Origin: Corynebacterium sp. HMSC074A01
GTDB lineage: Bacteria; Actinomycetota; Actinomycetes; Mycobacteriales; Mycobacteriaceae
Assembly: GCF_001831515.1 (NCBI RefSeq)
Contig: NZ_KV825619.1
Span: forward strand, 54,214-118,213
Length of the DNA stretch: 64,000 bases
Direction: 5' to 3'
Shown here: one piece after another, positions 31,099-39,620 of the stretch
Numbering within the stretch: position 1 is the stretch's first letter
Layout of the letters: the number at the start of each line of letters is the position of its first letter
The notes under the pieces: generated by a model
Database searches by the model: none
Told to the model about the DNA's origin: nothing
What the model saw: only the letters and a program-made list of their open reading frames with translations
Translations under genes and position numbers: made by a program

Positions 31099-31701
31099 AT
31101 GCAGCAGCGCAGCTCAAAGCGGATCTCGTTGGTTCTGTTTGACGGGTTCGAGCTGCTCGACGTGGCCGGCCCACTGGAGATCTTCTCAAAGGTTGCTGGC
31201 TGGGAAACTACGTTGCTTTCCCCTGATGGGCGGCCTGTGCGCTCGTCTCAAGGGGTTCGCTTTGAGGCCGACCGCGACTATTCGTCGCTCAGCAGCGATG
31301 TAGTGTTCGTCCCAGGAGGGAAGGGGACCCGCGAGTTGGTGCGCGACGAGTGCTTCCTCAGCCAGCTACAAATCCTGGCGCGCGAAGCTCACGTGGTGAT
31401 GTCGGTGTGCACCGGCTCGGCGCTGCTAGCCGCGGCAGGACTCCTGGAAGGTCATGCGGCTACGAGCAATAAGCGAGCGTTTACCTGGGCCACCAGTTTC
31501 GGCCACGACATTGACTGGCGTCGCTCGGCCCGTTGGGTGCACGATCGCGACCGTTGGACGTCATCTGGAGTCTCAGCTGGAACAGATATGGCGATGGCGT
31601 TCGTTGCTGATGTGTGTGGTGAGGCAGTCGCTCGTGAAATCGCGAACGCGGTCGAGCTTCGTCTCCACCTGGACCCGAACGATGACCCTTTCGCTGTGTA
31701 G
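31099..31701 (+). CDS. DJ-1/PfpI-family protein
   Basis: A 200-residue protein of the DJ-1/PfpI superfamily, resembling isonitrile hydratase and the amidase-like domains of AraC regulators. The nucleophile elbow is SVCTGSALLAAAGLLEG with the reactive Cys near residue 102, and the substrate Glu lies in LLDVAGPLEIFS (about 18-29). The later SSGVSAGTDMAMAFV completes the typical fold. No DNA-binding domain. The ATG directly follows the ftsK stop, so expression is likely coupled, though a shared role with FtsK is not implied. Confidence 0.85.
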   Translation: MQQRSSKRISLVLFDGFELLDVAGPLEIFSKVAGWETTLLSPDGRPVRSSQGVRFEADRDYSSLSSDVVFVPGGKGTRELVRDECFLSQLQILAREAHVVMSVCTGSALLAAAGLLEGHAATSNKRAFTWATSFGHDIDWRRSARWVHDRDRWTSSGVSAGTDMAMAFVADVCGEAVAREIANAVELRLHLDPNDDPFAV

Positions 31702-31753
31702 GCGCCACTGACCTCAGCGGACGGTGTCTTCTCGCTTCGTGCTCCCGGTGGTG

Positions 31754-31759
31754 TAGAGT
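31754..31759 (+). promoter_or_regulatory. terC promoter -10 (TAGAGT)
   Basis: TAGAGT would start transcription near 31767, immediately before the predicted riboswitch, leaving a leader of about 139 nt. Confidence 0.6.
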
Positions 31760-31766
31760 TGGACGC

Positions 31767-31872
31767 GCTTGGAGGGGAGTACCCCGTAAGTGCCCGGATC
31801 GTCAGCACGGCAGCGCACCTCGCGCCCCGGTCTGGGCAGCCCCATATCAAGGGGTGGGGGAGACCTCCGGTC
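31767..31872 (+). ncRNA. yybP-ykoY-type (Mn2+) riboswitch aptamer
   Basis: The leader carries the hallmark conserved pieces in order: GGGGAGTA (31774-31781), ATCGTCAGCACGG (near 31798), the CCCGGTCTGGGCAGCCCC stem region (about 31828), and the closing GGGGGAGACCTCC (about 31856-31868). P1 would form between GGAGG (31771-31775) and CCTCC (31864-31868). In this family Mn2+ binding turns on exporters and TerC-like proteins, matching the terC gene downstream. Assigned from conserved blocks, not from a covariance search. Confidence 0.8.
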
Positions 31873-31898
31873 ATTTCATCGTAACTTCTGACCGGAGG
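31864..31898 (+). promoter_or_regulatory. Anti-Shine-Dalgarno hairpin switching with riboswitch P1
   Basis: CCTCCGGTC (31864-31872) is perfectly complementary to GACCGGAGG (31890-31898), which includes the terC Shine-Dalgarno. The same CCTCC is the 3' strand of riboswitch P1, so the two pairings exclude each other: ligand-bound P1 would free the ribosome-binding site. This is an inferred translational ON switch. Confidence 0.7.
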
Positions 31899-31905
31899 AA
31901 AGCTT

Positions 31906-33087
31906 ATGCATGTGCCTCTTTCAATTTGGCTGCTCACCTCAGCGGTGATCCTCGGATTCTTCATCTTCGACTTCTTCTCACACGTGCGGAACGCGCACGA
32001 GCCATCGATGAAGGAGTCCGCCGGGTGGGCCGGGTTCTATATGGCCATGGCCTGCATCTTCGGCGGTATTGTCTGGTGGCTGTGGGACGCCGAGCACGGG
32101 ATGCAGTTCTTTACCGGCTACATCACCGAGTTGTCGCTTTCGGTGGATAACCTCTTCGTCTTCGCCCTGATCATGGGCGCGTTCAAGATCCCTCGCGCCT
32201 ACCAGCAGAAGGTGCTGCTCATCGGCATCGTGATTGCGCTGATCTGCCGCCTCGCATTCATTCTGCTCGGTGCGGTGATCATCGAGGCGTGGTCCGATGT
32301 CTTCTACCTGTTTGCCGTCTTCCTGCTGTACACCGCAATCAAGCTGGTCTACGACGAAGCGACCGACCAGGAAGACCCCGACCCGAACGACATGATGGTG
32401 GTCAAGACCCTGCGCAAGGTCATTCCGGTGACCAGTTCGTACCACGGCGACCGGCTGGTTTCGGCCACGCAGGCTGGCAAGAAGGCCGTCACCCCGCTGT
32501 TCGTGGCGCTGCTGTCCATCGGGTTTGTCGACGTGATGTTCGCCTTCGACTCCATCCCCGCCATCTTCGGCATCACGCAGGAGTCCTTCCTGGTCTTTAC
32601 CGCCAACGCCTTCGCGCTGCTGGGGCTTCGCCAGCTCTACTTCCTGCTGAACGGGTTGTTGGACAGGCTGGTATACCTGCCTTACGGCCTGGCGGTCGTG
32701 CTCGGCTTCATTGGCGTCAAGCTGCTGCTGCACGCCCTGCACGAGAACAACCTGTCGTTTATCAACGGCGGCGAGGGCCTTTCCGTCCCGGAGATCGGCA
32801 CAGTCACCTCGCTGCTGGTCATCATCGGCGTGCTGGCAGTGACCGCGGTTGCTTCCATGATCAAGGATCGCGCGGACATCAAGGCCGGGCGCCTCGACCC
32901 GGATGGGCCGTCGTTCCACATTGACTACGACGACCACGGCAACCGCCGCAAGGTCGACCGCGATGGCCATCACATCGAGTGGATCGACGACCCGGCAACC
33001 TCCGGTAAGGGCGACCACACGGCGACCGGCTCGCGCGAGACGGACCACTTACATGTTGCCCGCGGCGGCAAGCCGAAGCAGGGCTAG
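31906..33087 (+). CDS. TerC-family integral membrane protein (probable Mn2+ export)
   Basis: A 393-residue protein with about nine hydrophobic helices (to about residue 325) and a hydrophilic His/Asp-rich cytoplasmic tail (DYDDHGNRRKVDRDGHH). TerC signature motifs with intramembrane acidic residues are present: TELSLSVDNLFVFALIMG (about 73-90) and VDVMFAFDSIPAIFGIT (about 208-224). TerC proteins relate to tellurite resistance and, in several bacteria, to Mn2+ efflux or metalation of exported proteins. The yybP-ykoY-type leader strongly favours a manganese role. GGAGG is 7 nt before the ATG. Confidence 0.92.
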   Translation: MHVPLSIWLLTSAVILGFFIFDFFSHVRNAHEPSMKESAGWAGFYMAMACIFGGIVWWLWDAEHGMQFFTGYITELSLSVDNLFVFALIMGAFKIPRAYQQKVLLIGIVIALICRLAFILLGAVIIEAWSDVFYLFAVFLLYTAIKLVYDEATDQEDPDPNDMMVVKTLRKVIPVTSSYHGDRLVSATQAGKKAVTPLFVALLSIGFVDVMFAFDSIPAIFGITQESFLVFTANAFALLGLRQLYFLLNGLLDRLVYLPYGLAVVLGFIGVKLLLHALHENNLSFINGGEGLSVPEIGTVTSLLVIIGVLAVTAVASMIKDRADIKAGRLDPDGPSFHIDYDDHGNRRKVDRDGHHIEWIDDPATSGKGDHTATGSRETDHLHVARGGKPKQG

Positions 33088-33095
33088 ACCCGGGC

Positions 33096-33389
33096 TTAAT
33101 CTCCGGCGAAGATGTTGCTCACCGGGTTCCACTCGTGGACTTCACGCCCGGCCAGCGCCCCTTCGACCGTGTACGGGTCAGCGTCCATGATCTCCTCAGC
33201 GTCGGCCACCGATGCGGTATCCGGCAGCTGGAGGATGATCAGTGCCTGCTCCCCGCCCGCGTAGGGGCCGGAGCCGACAATTCGGCCCAGCGAGAGCTGG
33301 CTGGAGATGAACTCGCGGTGGGCGGGACGGGTGGCGTCGACAAGCGCGGTGTCGGAGCCGTAGGTATAGGTAAATGCAAAATACTTCAT
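33096..33389 (-). CDS. YciI-family protein
   Basis: A 97-residue ferredoxin-fold protein of the YciI/YCII family. The N-terminal KYFAFTYTYG, the conserved RPAHREF with its His, and LVGSGPYAGG-like GRIVGSGPYAGGEQALIILQ and DPYTVEG motifs are intact; the last is the usual D-P-[FY] turn. Function undefined; some relatives are dehydratase or dehalogenase-like. The ATG at 33389 is 7 nt from a TAGACT -10 on the minus strand (33402-33397), so the mRNA is probably leaderless. Confidence 0.85.
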   Translation of the reverse strand: MKYFAFTYTYGSDTALVDATRPAHREFISSQLSLGRIVGSGPYAGGEQALIILQLPDTASVADAEEIMDADPYTVEGALAGREVHEWNPVSNIFAGD

Positions 33390-33396
33390 GGGTGGC

Positions 33397-33428
33397 AGTC
33401 TAGGCCACGAGCTATGGGTGAGTAGGGT
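33397..33428. promoter_or_regulatory. Back-to-back leaderless promoters of yciI-like gene and pgsA
   Basis: TAGACT on the minus strand (33402-33397) precedes ATG 33389 by 7 nt, and TAGGGT on the plus strand (33423-33428) precedes GTG 33436 by 7 nt. The start codons are 46 bp apart, so each -35 region lies over the other promoter. Confidence 0.6.
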
Positions 33429-33435
33429 GGTGGGC

Positions 33436-33975
33436 GTGAACACTCAGTCCAATTGGAATTTGCCGAACGCGCTGACCTCTTTGCGCATCCTGTTTATTCC
33501 GGTGTTTGCGTGGCTCGTGCTCGCGCAACATTGGTGGTGGGCGTTCGGGCTGTTTGTGGCGCTCATGATCACGGACAAGCTGGACGGGGACATCGCCCGC
33601 GCCAGGAACATCGTGACCGACTTTGGCAAGATCGCCGACCCCATCGCCGATAAGGCGCTGATGATCACGGCGCTCGTCACGCTCAATATCGCCGGCCCGC
33701 TGCCGGTGTGGATCACGGTGGTGATCATCGTCCGTGAGCTGGGCATTACCTTCTGGCGGATGTGGATGCTGCGCCAAGGCCACGTCGTGCCCGCCTCCAA
33801 GGGTGGCAAACTCAAGACGGTGCTGCAAACCCTCGGCGTTGGCATGTACCTGTGCCCGCTGCCCGGCTGGATGGATATCCCGACGCTGATTGTCATGCTG
33901 ATCGCGGTCGCCGTCACCGTGGTCACCGGCGTGCAGTACCTGGTGGATGCGCGGAAGGCCAACGATGGAGCGTGA
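33436..33975 (+). CDS. pgsA: CDP-diacylglycerol-glycerol-3-phosphate 3-phosphatidyltransferase
   Basis: Makes phosphatidylglycerol phosphate in the inner membrane. The CDP-alcohol phosphotransferase motif appears as DKLDGDIARARNIVTDFGKIADPIADK (about residues 44-70), matching DG-x2-AR-x8-G-x3-D-x3-D. About five hydrophobic helices over 179 residues. GTG 33436 is supported by the leaderless -10 box. The cinA-type gene overlaps its end by 11 bp. In M. tuberculosis a pgsA homologue also precedes clgR and the pspA homologue. Confidence 0.93.
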   Translation: MNTQSNWNLPNALTSLRILFIPVFAWLVLAQHWWWAFGLFVALMITDKLDGDIARARNIVTDFGKIADPIADKALMITALVTLNIAGPLPVWITVVIIVRELGITFWRMWMLRQGHVVPASKGGKLKTVLQTLGVGMYLCPLPGWMDIPTLIVMLIAVAVTVVTGVQYLVDARKANDGA

Positions 33976-34474
33976 GCTTGTCCGCTTAGCGACGGGCGCG
34001 GGTCTCACCCTCGCCTTCTGCGAGTCTCTCACTGCGGGGCTCGCTGCAGCCACCGTGGCGACTGTGCCCGGCGCCTCCGCAGTACTGCGCGGCGGGCTGG
34101 TCACCTACGCGACGGAGCTCAAGGAGACGCTCGCCGGGGTACCTCATGAGGTGCTCGCCGCGTATGGTCCGGTGAGCCCGCAGACGGCGCGCGCCATGGC
34201 TGAGGGCGCGCGCCGTACCTGCCGTGCCGACTACGGTGTCTCGCTGACCGGCGTGGCCGGGCCGGACTCCCAGGACGGCCACCCGGTCGGGGAAGTCTGG
34301 ATCGGCGTGGCGACGCCTGCGCGCGGCTTCGCGGCGCCAGCTGGGGGTGACGCGCTGCTGCAGGGTTCGCGCCAGGAGATCCGGAGCGCCGCTGTGGACG
34401 CTGCGCTACGGATTCTTGTAGATACGCTGCGGGAAGATCTTTCTGCCCGCGACGGGAACAAAACAGAGACCTAG
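33965..34474 (+). CDS. pncC: CinA C-terminal domain protein, nicotinamide-nucleotide amidohydrolase
   Basis: Standalone CinA C-terminal domain (169 residues), which deamidates nicotinamide mononucleotide in NAD recycling in characterised relatives. The signature CESLTAGLAAATVATVPGAS (about 18-37), VTYATELKETLAGVP, and GVAGPD (about 98-103) are present; the N-terminal MoCF domain of full-length CinA is absent. ATG 33965 lies inside the 3' end of pgsA, so the two are translationally linked. Confidence 0.9.
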   Translation: MERELVRLATGAGLTLAFCESLTAGLAAATVATVPGASAVLRGGLVTYATELKETLAGVPHEVLAAYGPVSPQTARAMAEGARRTCRADYGVSLTGVAGPDSQDGHPVGEVWIGVATPARGFAAPAGGDALLQGSRQEIRSAAVDAALRILVDTLREDLSARDGNKTET

Positions 34475-34490
34475 ACCGTTATTACTCGTG

Positions 34491-34871
34491 ATGGCAACAA
34501 CAACTCTTGTACACGAAGCACCGATGACCCGCCCCGCCGCGCTTGCCGGCGCGGTGGATGACGCACTGCACTCGGGCGCGCCCGGGTGCGAACCGCTGCT
34601 GCGCGAAGCGCTCGGCATGTCGCTGCGCGCCTACCGCGCCGACAAGAACGTCACGCTGCGCGAGCTGGCCAAGCAGGCGCGCGTGTCCTCCGGGTACCTT
34701 TCCGAGCTGGAACGCGGCCGCAAGGAAGTCTCCTCGGAGCTGCTCGCCGCAATATGCGCTGCGCTGGACACCACGGTGGCGGAGCTGCTGATGGAAGTGG
34801 TGGCGAATATGTCGCTGCATTCCATCCAGGAGGAGCTGGCTTCCACTTCTCCGGCGGCAGCGGAAGCGTAA
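34491..34871 (+). CDS. clgR: ClgR-type XRE-family transcriptional regulator
   Basis: Helix-turn-helix regulator that in corynebacteria and mycobacteria activates clpP/clpC protease genes and, in M. tuberculosis, the pspA locus. The HTH spans about residues 49-80: NVTLRELAKQARVSSGYLSELERGRKEVSSE, typical of ClgR. The C-terminal tail ends in Ala, compatible with the known Clp-mediated turnover of ClgR, which is inference here. The N-terminal 35 residues are variable; a later Met at 34524 is an alternative start. Position between cinA and pspA supports the assignment. Confidence 0.9.
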   Translation: MATTTLVHEAPMTRPAALAGAVDDALHSGAPGCEPLLREALGMSLRAYRADKNVTLRELAKQARVSSGYLSELERGRKEVSSELLAAICAALDTTVAELLMEVVANMSLHSIQEELASTSPAAAEA

Positions 34872-34942
34872 TGGCACCGGCCGCACTACAGTAGTGACTA
34901 CTTAGTGTGATCGACCAATAAACGAAAGGTCTTTGAACTCCG

Positions 34943-35791
34943 ATGGCTAACCCATTTGTAAAGTTCTGGAACTACCTCATGGCCCTCTTCGATAACAAGA
35001 TCGAAGAGAACGCTGACCCCAAGGTGCAGATTGAGCAGGCGATCAGCGAGGCGCAGCGTCAGCACCAGGAGCTCTCGCAGCAGGCTGCTGCCGTCATTGG
35101 CAACCAGCGCCAGATCGAGATGCAGCTCAACCGTCGCCTCGAAGAGGTAGAGAAGCTGCAGGCCAACACCAAGCAGGCACTGCAGCTGGCGGACAAGGCC
35201 CGCGCGAACAACGACGCGCAGAAGGCCCAGGAGTACGAGAACGCCGCCGAGGCGTTCGCTGCCCAGCTGGTCACCGCCGAGGAGAGCATCGAGGAGACCA
35301 AGCAGTTGCACGACCAGGCGCTGCAGCAGGCAGCCCAGGCCAAGCAGGCCGTCGAGCGCAACGCGGCACACCTGCAGCAGCAGGTCGCGCAGCGCTCCAA
35401 GCTGCTCAGCCAGCTGGAGCAGGCCAAGATGCAGGAGAAGGTCTCCGAGACCATGCAGTCGATGAACTCGATCACGGCGCAGGGTCCGAACCTGGACCAG
35501 GTGCGCGACAAGATCGAGCGTCGCTACGCCAAGGCGCTTGGCTCCGCAGAGCTGGCGCAGAACTCCGTCCAGGGCCGCATGGCCGAGGTGGAGCAGGCAG
35601 GCATCCAGATGGCTGGCCACGGCCGTCTCGAGCAGATCCGTGCAGAGATGGCGGGCGAGCTGTCCTCCGGGCAGAAGCCGGCGATCGAGGGTTCCGCTGA
35701 TGCTGGCTCGGGCGCTGCAGATGCTTCCGGCGCGAACGTGAGCGATGACGCGGTGGCACAGCGCATGCGCGAGCTGCGCGGCGAGAGCTAA
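34943..35791 (+). CDS. pspA: PspA/IM30 (Vipp1) family membrane-stress protein
   Basis: A 282-residue coiled-coil protein that coats and stabilises the cytoplasmic membrane. An amphipathic N-terminus ([22 protein letters not shown]) is followed by almost continuous Gln/Glu/Ala/Lys heptads (about 30-220), the PspA fold. The C-terminal 60 residues are flexible and Ser/Ala-rich. It corresponds in position to the M. tuberculosis 35-kDa antigen gene next to clgR. GAAAGG (34924-34929) lies 13 nt before the ATG, a wide spacing. An intrinsic terminator follows. Confidence 0.93.
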   Translation: MANPFVKFWNYLMALFDNKIEENADPKVQIEQAISEAQRQHQELSQQAAAVIGNQRQIEMQLNRRLEEVEKLQANTKQALQLADKARANNDAQKAQEYENAAEAFAAQLVTAEESIEETKQLHDQALQQAAQAKQAVERNAAHLQQQVAQRSKLLSQLEQAKMQEKVSETMQSMNSITAQGPNLDQVRDKIERRYAKALGSAELAQNSVQGRMAEVEQAGIQMAGHGRLEQIRAEMAGELSSGQKPAIEGSADAGSGAADASGANVSDDAVAQRMRELRGES

Positions 35792-35804
35792 GCCGAACAG
35801 TTAC

Positions 35805-35838
35805 AGCGCCAGGGGGAGGCTTCCCCTGGCGCTTTTTC
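35805..35838 (+). terminator. Intrinsic terminator after pspA
   Basis: 11-bp stem AGCGCCAGGGG / CCCCTGGCGCT (35805-35815 with 35823-35833) and a run of five T directly after. Confidence 0.9.
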
Positions 35839-35871
35839 GTTGGGTCTTTTGGGGTGGCTCGCTTGGCTCGC

Positions 35872-35944
35872 CTACATGACGAAACCAGGACGACGAAGAC
35901 GTCGCGATTTTCGTCAATCAGCGGCCACTACGTTCGTCATGTAG
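35872..35944. repeat. 73-bp element bounded by 12-bp inverted repeats
   Basis: CTACATGACGAA (35872-35883) and its exact reverse complement TTCGTCATGTAG (35933-35944) flank 49 bp that also contain GACGAA/TTCGTC pairs and GACGTC. It looks like a folded intergenic repeat or small miniature element; no second copy is in this window. Confidence 0.7.
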
Positions 35945-36051
35945 CTCGGCCGCGGGCTAAACAGCGCAGATCGGAGCTCGATACCGTCGAAAATTTCGGC
36001 ACTATCGAAGTGCTACTTGCGCTTTCTGCGTCAGCCTGAGTGAAAACGGCC

Positions 36052-36666
36052 CTAGTCCACCGCGCCCCGCGCCATGAGCGCCTCGCCAATCAGGCGGGCG
36101 CGGCGCACCGAGCGGATCACGAGCGGGATGCCGAAGGCGGCAAGGGAGAAGCCGGCGCCGCGAGCCTTGCGGGCGTCGAGTACCTCGTTCGCGGTGGCGA
36201 GCATGAGCGGGATGAGCCGGATGGTCAGGGCGATCGTCAAGCTGATGGTCTCGACCGGCACGCCGAAGCGCGCGAGCGGGGCGAGGTTGCGGTCGAGGGC
36301 GTCGAGTAGGGCCTCGACGGGCGTGGTCAGCGTGAGCAGGTTCGCCGCGGCCACGGTGGCGAGCAGCGCGAAGAACGTCGTCGCAGCGGACTGCAGCCCG
36401 TTTTGCCACCACAAAAACGCAGCAAGGAAGAGCAGGAGCGGAAGCACGGGGAGTGCTTGGTCCCAGGCGATCTTCGGCGGGATCTTCGCTACCGCATAGA
36501 GCGCGACGGTGAGACCGAAGGCGGCGAGCGCGTGCCACGGCACCGTGGGCAGCAGCGTGACGGCGAGGATGAACACCACCAGCGCGACGAACTTCTGCGT
36601 CGGGCCTGCGCGGTGGAGAACCGTGTCGCCTTCGACGTAGACACCTAGGGGGAGTGCGCGGATCAT
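36052..36666 (-). CDS. bioN: Energy-coupling factor transporter T component (BioN type)
   Basis: Membrane coupling subunit of the ECF-type biotin importer. The 204 residues have about five hydrophobic helices and the two cytoplasmic coupling motifs that contact the ATPases: ARKARGAGF (about 161-169, A-R-G signature) and the C-terminal RRARLIGEALMARGAVD. Its ATG overlaps the EcfA stop by 4 bp (ATGA), so translation is coupled. With the adjacent ATPase and BioY it forms bioYMN. The start at 36666 was chosen because the frame upstream is antisense shadow within ecfA. Confidence 0.92.
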   Translation of the reverse strand: MIRALPLGVYVEGDTVLHRAGPTQKFVALVVFILAVTLLPTVPWHALAAFGLTVALYAVAKIPPKIAWDQALPVLPLLLFLAAFLWWQNGLQSAATTFFALLATVAAANLLTLTTPVEALLDALDRNLAPLARFGVPVETISLTIALTIRLIPLMLATANEVLDARKARGAGFSLAAFGIPLVIRSVRRARLIGEALMARGAVD

Positions 36667-37352
36667 GGCTTGGAATCCATCAGGTCGGTGTAGAACGCGA
36701 TGGCGTCCGGGGGTGCGCCGTCGTAGACGAGCTCGCTGTCGTCGATGCAGATGACGCGATCGAAGCCCGCGAGCATGTCGAGGTCGTGCGTGACTACGAT
36801 GACCTGCTGGTCCAGCGCGCCGAGCTCCTGGATGATGCGGCGGCGGTTGCGCAGGTCGAGCAGCGTGGTCGGCTCGTCGGCGATGACCGTCTCGGGCTCG
36901 ATGACCAGTACGGAGGCGAGCGCGAGCAGCTGTTTTTCGCCGCCGGAGAGCGTGTGCGGGGAGTTCTCCGCCTTCTCTCCTAATCCGAAACGCTCGAGGA
37001 CCGCGTCGACACAAGCGCGGACTTCCGCGCGCGGCAGCTTGAAGCGGCGCAGGGAGAAGGCGACGTCATCGGCCACGCGCGGCATGACGATCTGTGATTC
37101 GGCGTCGGAGAAGACAAAGCCGACGCGCTTGCGCACGGTTTTGCCGTCGGTGGTCGGCGACAGGCCGTCGACAAGCACTTCGCCCTCGGTGGGCTCAATG
37201 AGCCCGTTGATCAGGCGCACCGTGGTCGATTTGCCGGAGCCGTTTGACCCGATGATGCCGATGCGGCGCTCCGTGAGCGTGAGGTTGAGCGGGGCCAGCA
37301 CGGTGCGGCCGTCGTAAGCGACGGTGGCACCGCGGAACTCGATGGTGGGCAT
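36663..37352 (-). CDS. bioM: Energy-coupling factor transporter ATP-binding protein (BioM type)
   Basis: ATPase of the ECF biotin importer. Walker A GSNGSGKST (about 35-43), the signature LSGGEKQLLALA (about 130-141), Walker B VIADEPTTLLD and the switch His in VVTHDLDML are intact in 229 residues. A single ATPase gene with one T and one S component suggests a homodimer. It follows bioY after 1 bp and overlaps bioN by 4 bp. Confidence 0.94.
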   Translation of the reverse strand: MPTIEFRGATVAYDGRTVLAPLNLTLTERRIGIIGSNGSGKSTTVRLINGLIEPTEGEVLVDGLSPTTDGKTVRKRVGFVFSDAESQIVMPRVADDVAFSLRRFKLPRAEVRACVDAVLERFGLGEKAENSPHTLSGGEKQLLALASVLVIEPETVIADEPTTLLDLRNRRRIIQELGALDQQVIVVTHDLDMLAGFDRVICIDDSELVYDGAPPDAIAFYTDLMDSKP

Positions 37353-37353
37353 C

Positions 37354-37956
37354 TTAACGACGGCGCATGTCCGGGAAGGCGGCGTGGACAGCGAGCGCGA
37401 TGACGATCATCAGCGCGACCTTGCCCGAATCCGGCAGCAGGAAAGGAACCTGGGCGGCCCAGGCGGCACCGAAGTTCATATCGGCGCGGAACATCAGGCC
37501 AAACACGCCGAAGAGGTACTGCAGGAACAGGCCGAGGTAGCCGGCGAGGATGAACATCCCGACGCGGGTGCCCTTGCCACCGCGCAGGCCAGCGTAAGCG
37601 ATCGCACCGGCGACGGCGGCGGAGACGAGGTAGCCGACCAGGTAGCCCACCGTCGGGGAGCCGAGCGCGTAGATGGTGGTGCGCCCGCCAGCGAGCACGG
37701 GCAGGGCGAGGCCGACCAGGAGGAAGATCGCCACAGACGCGGTGCCGCGGCGTGCGCCGAGGACGAGACCCGCGAGGATCGCGGCGGCGTTCTGCAGCAC
37801 GATGGGCACGCCGGCTGCGCCAACGGGGATGGAGACGAAGCCGAGGACACAGATGATCGCGGCGAAGACGGCGATATAAGCGATGTCGACTGGGGAGGTG
37901 GAGCGGGCGCCTGCTTTCTTGCTTGGCGCTGGGTTGGAGGAGGGCTGCGTACTCAT
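37354..37956 (-). CDS. bioY: Biotin transporter BioY (ECF substrate-binding component)
   Basis: Membrane S component that binds biotin with high affinity. The 200 residues show six hydrophobic helices and BioY motifs: SIPVGAAGVPIVLQNAAAILAG (about 42-63), GLALPVLAGGRT and GSPTVGYLVGYL. The first 24 residues are hydrophilic. On the minus strand TAATGT (37969-37964) is exactly 7 nt before the ATG, predicting a leaderless mRNA, and a BioQ-like palindrome (37971-37983) covers the promoter. Corynebacteria generally need biotin, which fits an uptake operon here. Confidence 0.95.
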   Translation of the reverse strand: MSTQPSSNPAPSKKAGARSTSPVDIAYIAVFAAIICVLGFVSIPVGAAGVPIVLQNAAAILAGLVLGARRGTASVAIFLLVGLALPVLAGGRTTIYALGSPTVGYLVGYLVSAAVAGAIAYAGLRGGKGTRVGMFILAGYLGLFLQYLFGVFGLMFRADMNFGAAWAAQVPFLLPDSGKVALMIVIALAVHAAFPDMRRR

Positions 37957-37970
37957 GGCAGTGACATTAC

Positions 37971-37983
37971 TGAATGGTGTTCA
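37971..37983. promoter_or_regulatory. Probable BioQ operator for bioYMN
   Basis: TGAAT-GGT-GTTCA is a near-perfect 13-bp palindrome resembling the TGAAC-N3-GTTAC-type BioQ motif known from C. glutamicum. It lies immediately upstream of the bioY -10, where a repressor would block polymerase. Confidence 0.65.
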
Positions 37984-38032
37984 ATCCTTCGCACTACGGG
38001 CCGGGTTTGTGTCGGCGTTTCGGTGCGGCGTG

Positions 38033-38038
38033 TAGGTT
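38033..38038 (+). promoter_or_regulatory. Leaderless promoter -10 (TAGGTT) of the DUF3046 gene
   Basis: TAGGTT is followed by exactly 7 nt and ATG 38046. Confidence 0.6.
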
Positions 38039-38045
38039 AGACGGC

Positions 38046-38261
38046 ATGCGTTTGACGGAGTTCCGGCAGTTGGTGGACGACGAATTCGGTTCCGATCGGG
38101 CCGGATGGATCATCCAATCGCAAGTGCTCACGGGGGAGGGCGAGACCGCAGCCCAGATGATCGAAAACGGGGTCGACCCGAAGGAGGCCTGGGCGCGGCT
38201 TTGCGACGCCTTCGATGTCCCCGAAGAGCGCAGACTCGGTGTCGATAGGCCGGGCACCTAG
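38046..38261 (+). CDS. DUF3046 protein
   Basis: A 71-residue cytoplasmic protein of DUF3046 (RLTEFRQLVDDEFG, GWIIQSQVLTGEGETAAQMIENGVDPKEAWARLCDAFDVPEER), a family that in actinobacteria usually sits directly upstream of recA, as here. Function unknown. It is divergent from bioY. The 234-bp gap to recA contains a possible SOS box and recA promoter, so it is probably transcribed separately. Confidence 0.9.
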   Translation: MRLTEFRQLVDDEFGSDRAGWIIQSQVLTGEGETAAQMIENGVDPKEAWARLCDAFDVPEERRLGVDRPGT

Positions 38262-38294
38262 TCCGGCGCTTGATGCGGCGCGCCGCGTGTGGAG

Positions 38295-38310
38295 TCGAAC
38301 ATGTATGCGT
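38295..38310. promoter_or_regulatory. Possible LexA-binding (SOS) site upstream of recA
   Basis: TCGAACATGTATGCGT has a perfect left half of the actinobacterial SOS box (TCGAACA-N2-TGTTCGA) and matches 4 of 7 bases in the right half. It lies about 100 bp upstream of the recA -10. Confidence 0.5.
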
Positions 38311-38409
38311 GTATGCTCTGAGAGTGTTCGCGCGCTGTTCTACTGTGTGCGGTAGTTCCCCTTGGAAGCCGGGTGAAGAAAACTTTGCGGTGTGAAGGGA
38401 ACCGCCCCC

Positions 38410-38415
38410 TATAGT
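38410..38415 (+). promoter_or_regulatory. recA promoter -10 (TATAGT)
   Basis: TATAGT would give a start near 38423 and a leader of about 73 nt with AAGGAG shortly before the recA ATG. Confidence 0.55.
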
Positions 38416-38495
38416 CGGTGCGTCTAATAAAGGGAACGTGGCATACCTGCCGCAAGAAGCATTGAGAAGAAGCGAAGGTTTAAGGAGCAAACAAC

Positions 38496-39619
<1,124 letters not shown>

Positions 39620-39620
<1 letters not shown>

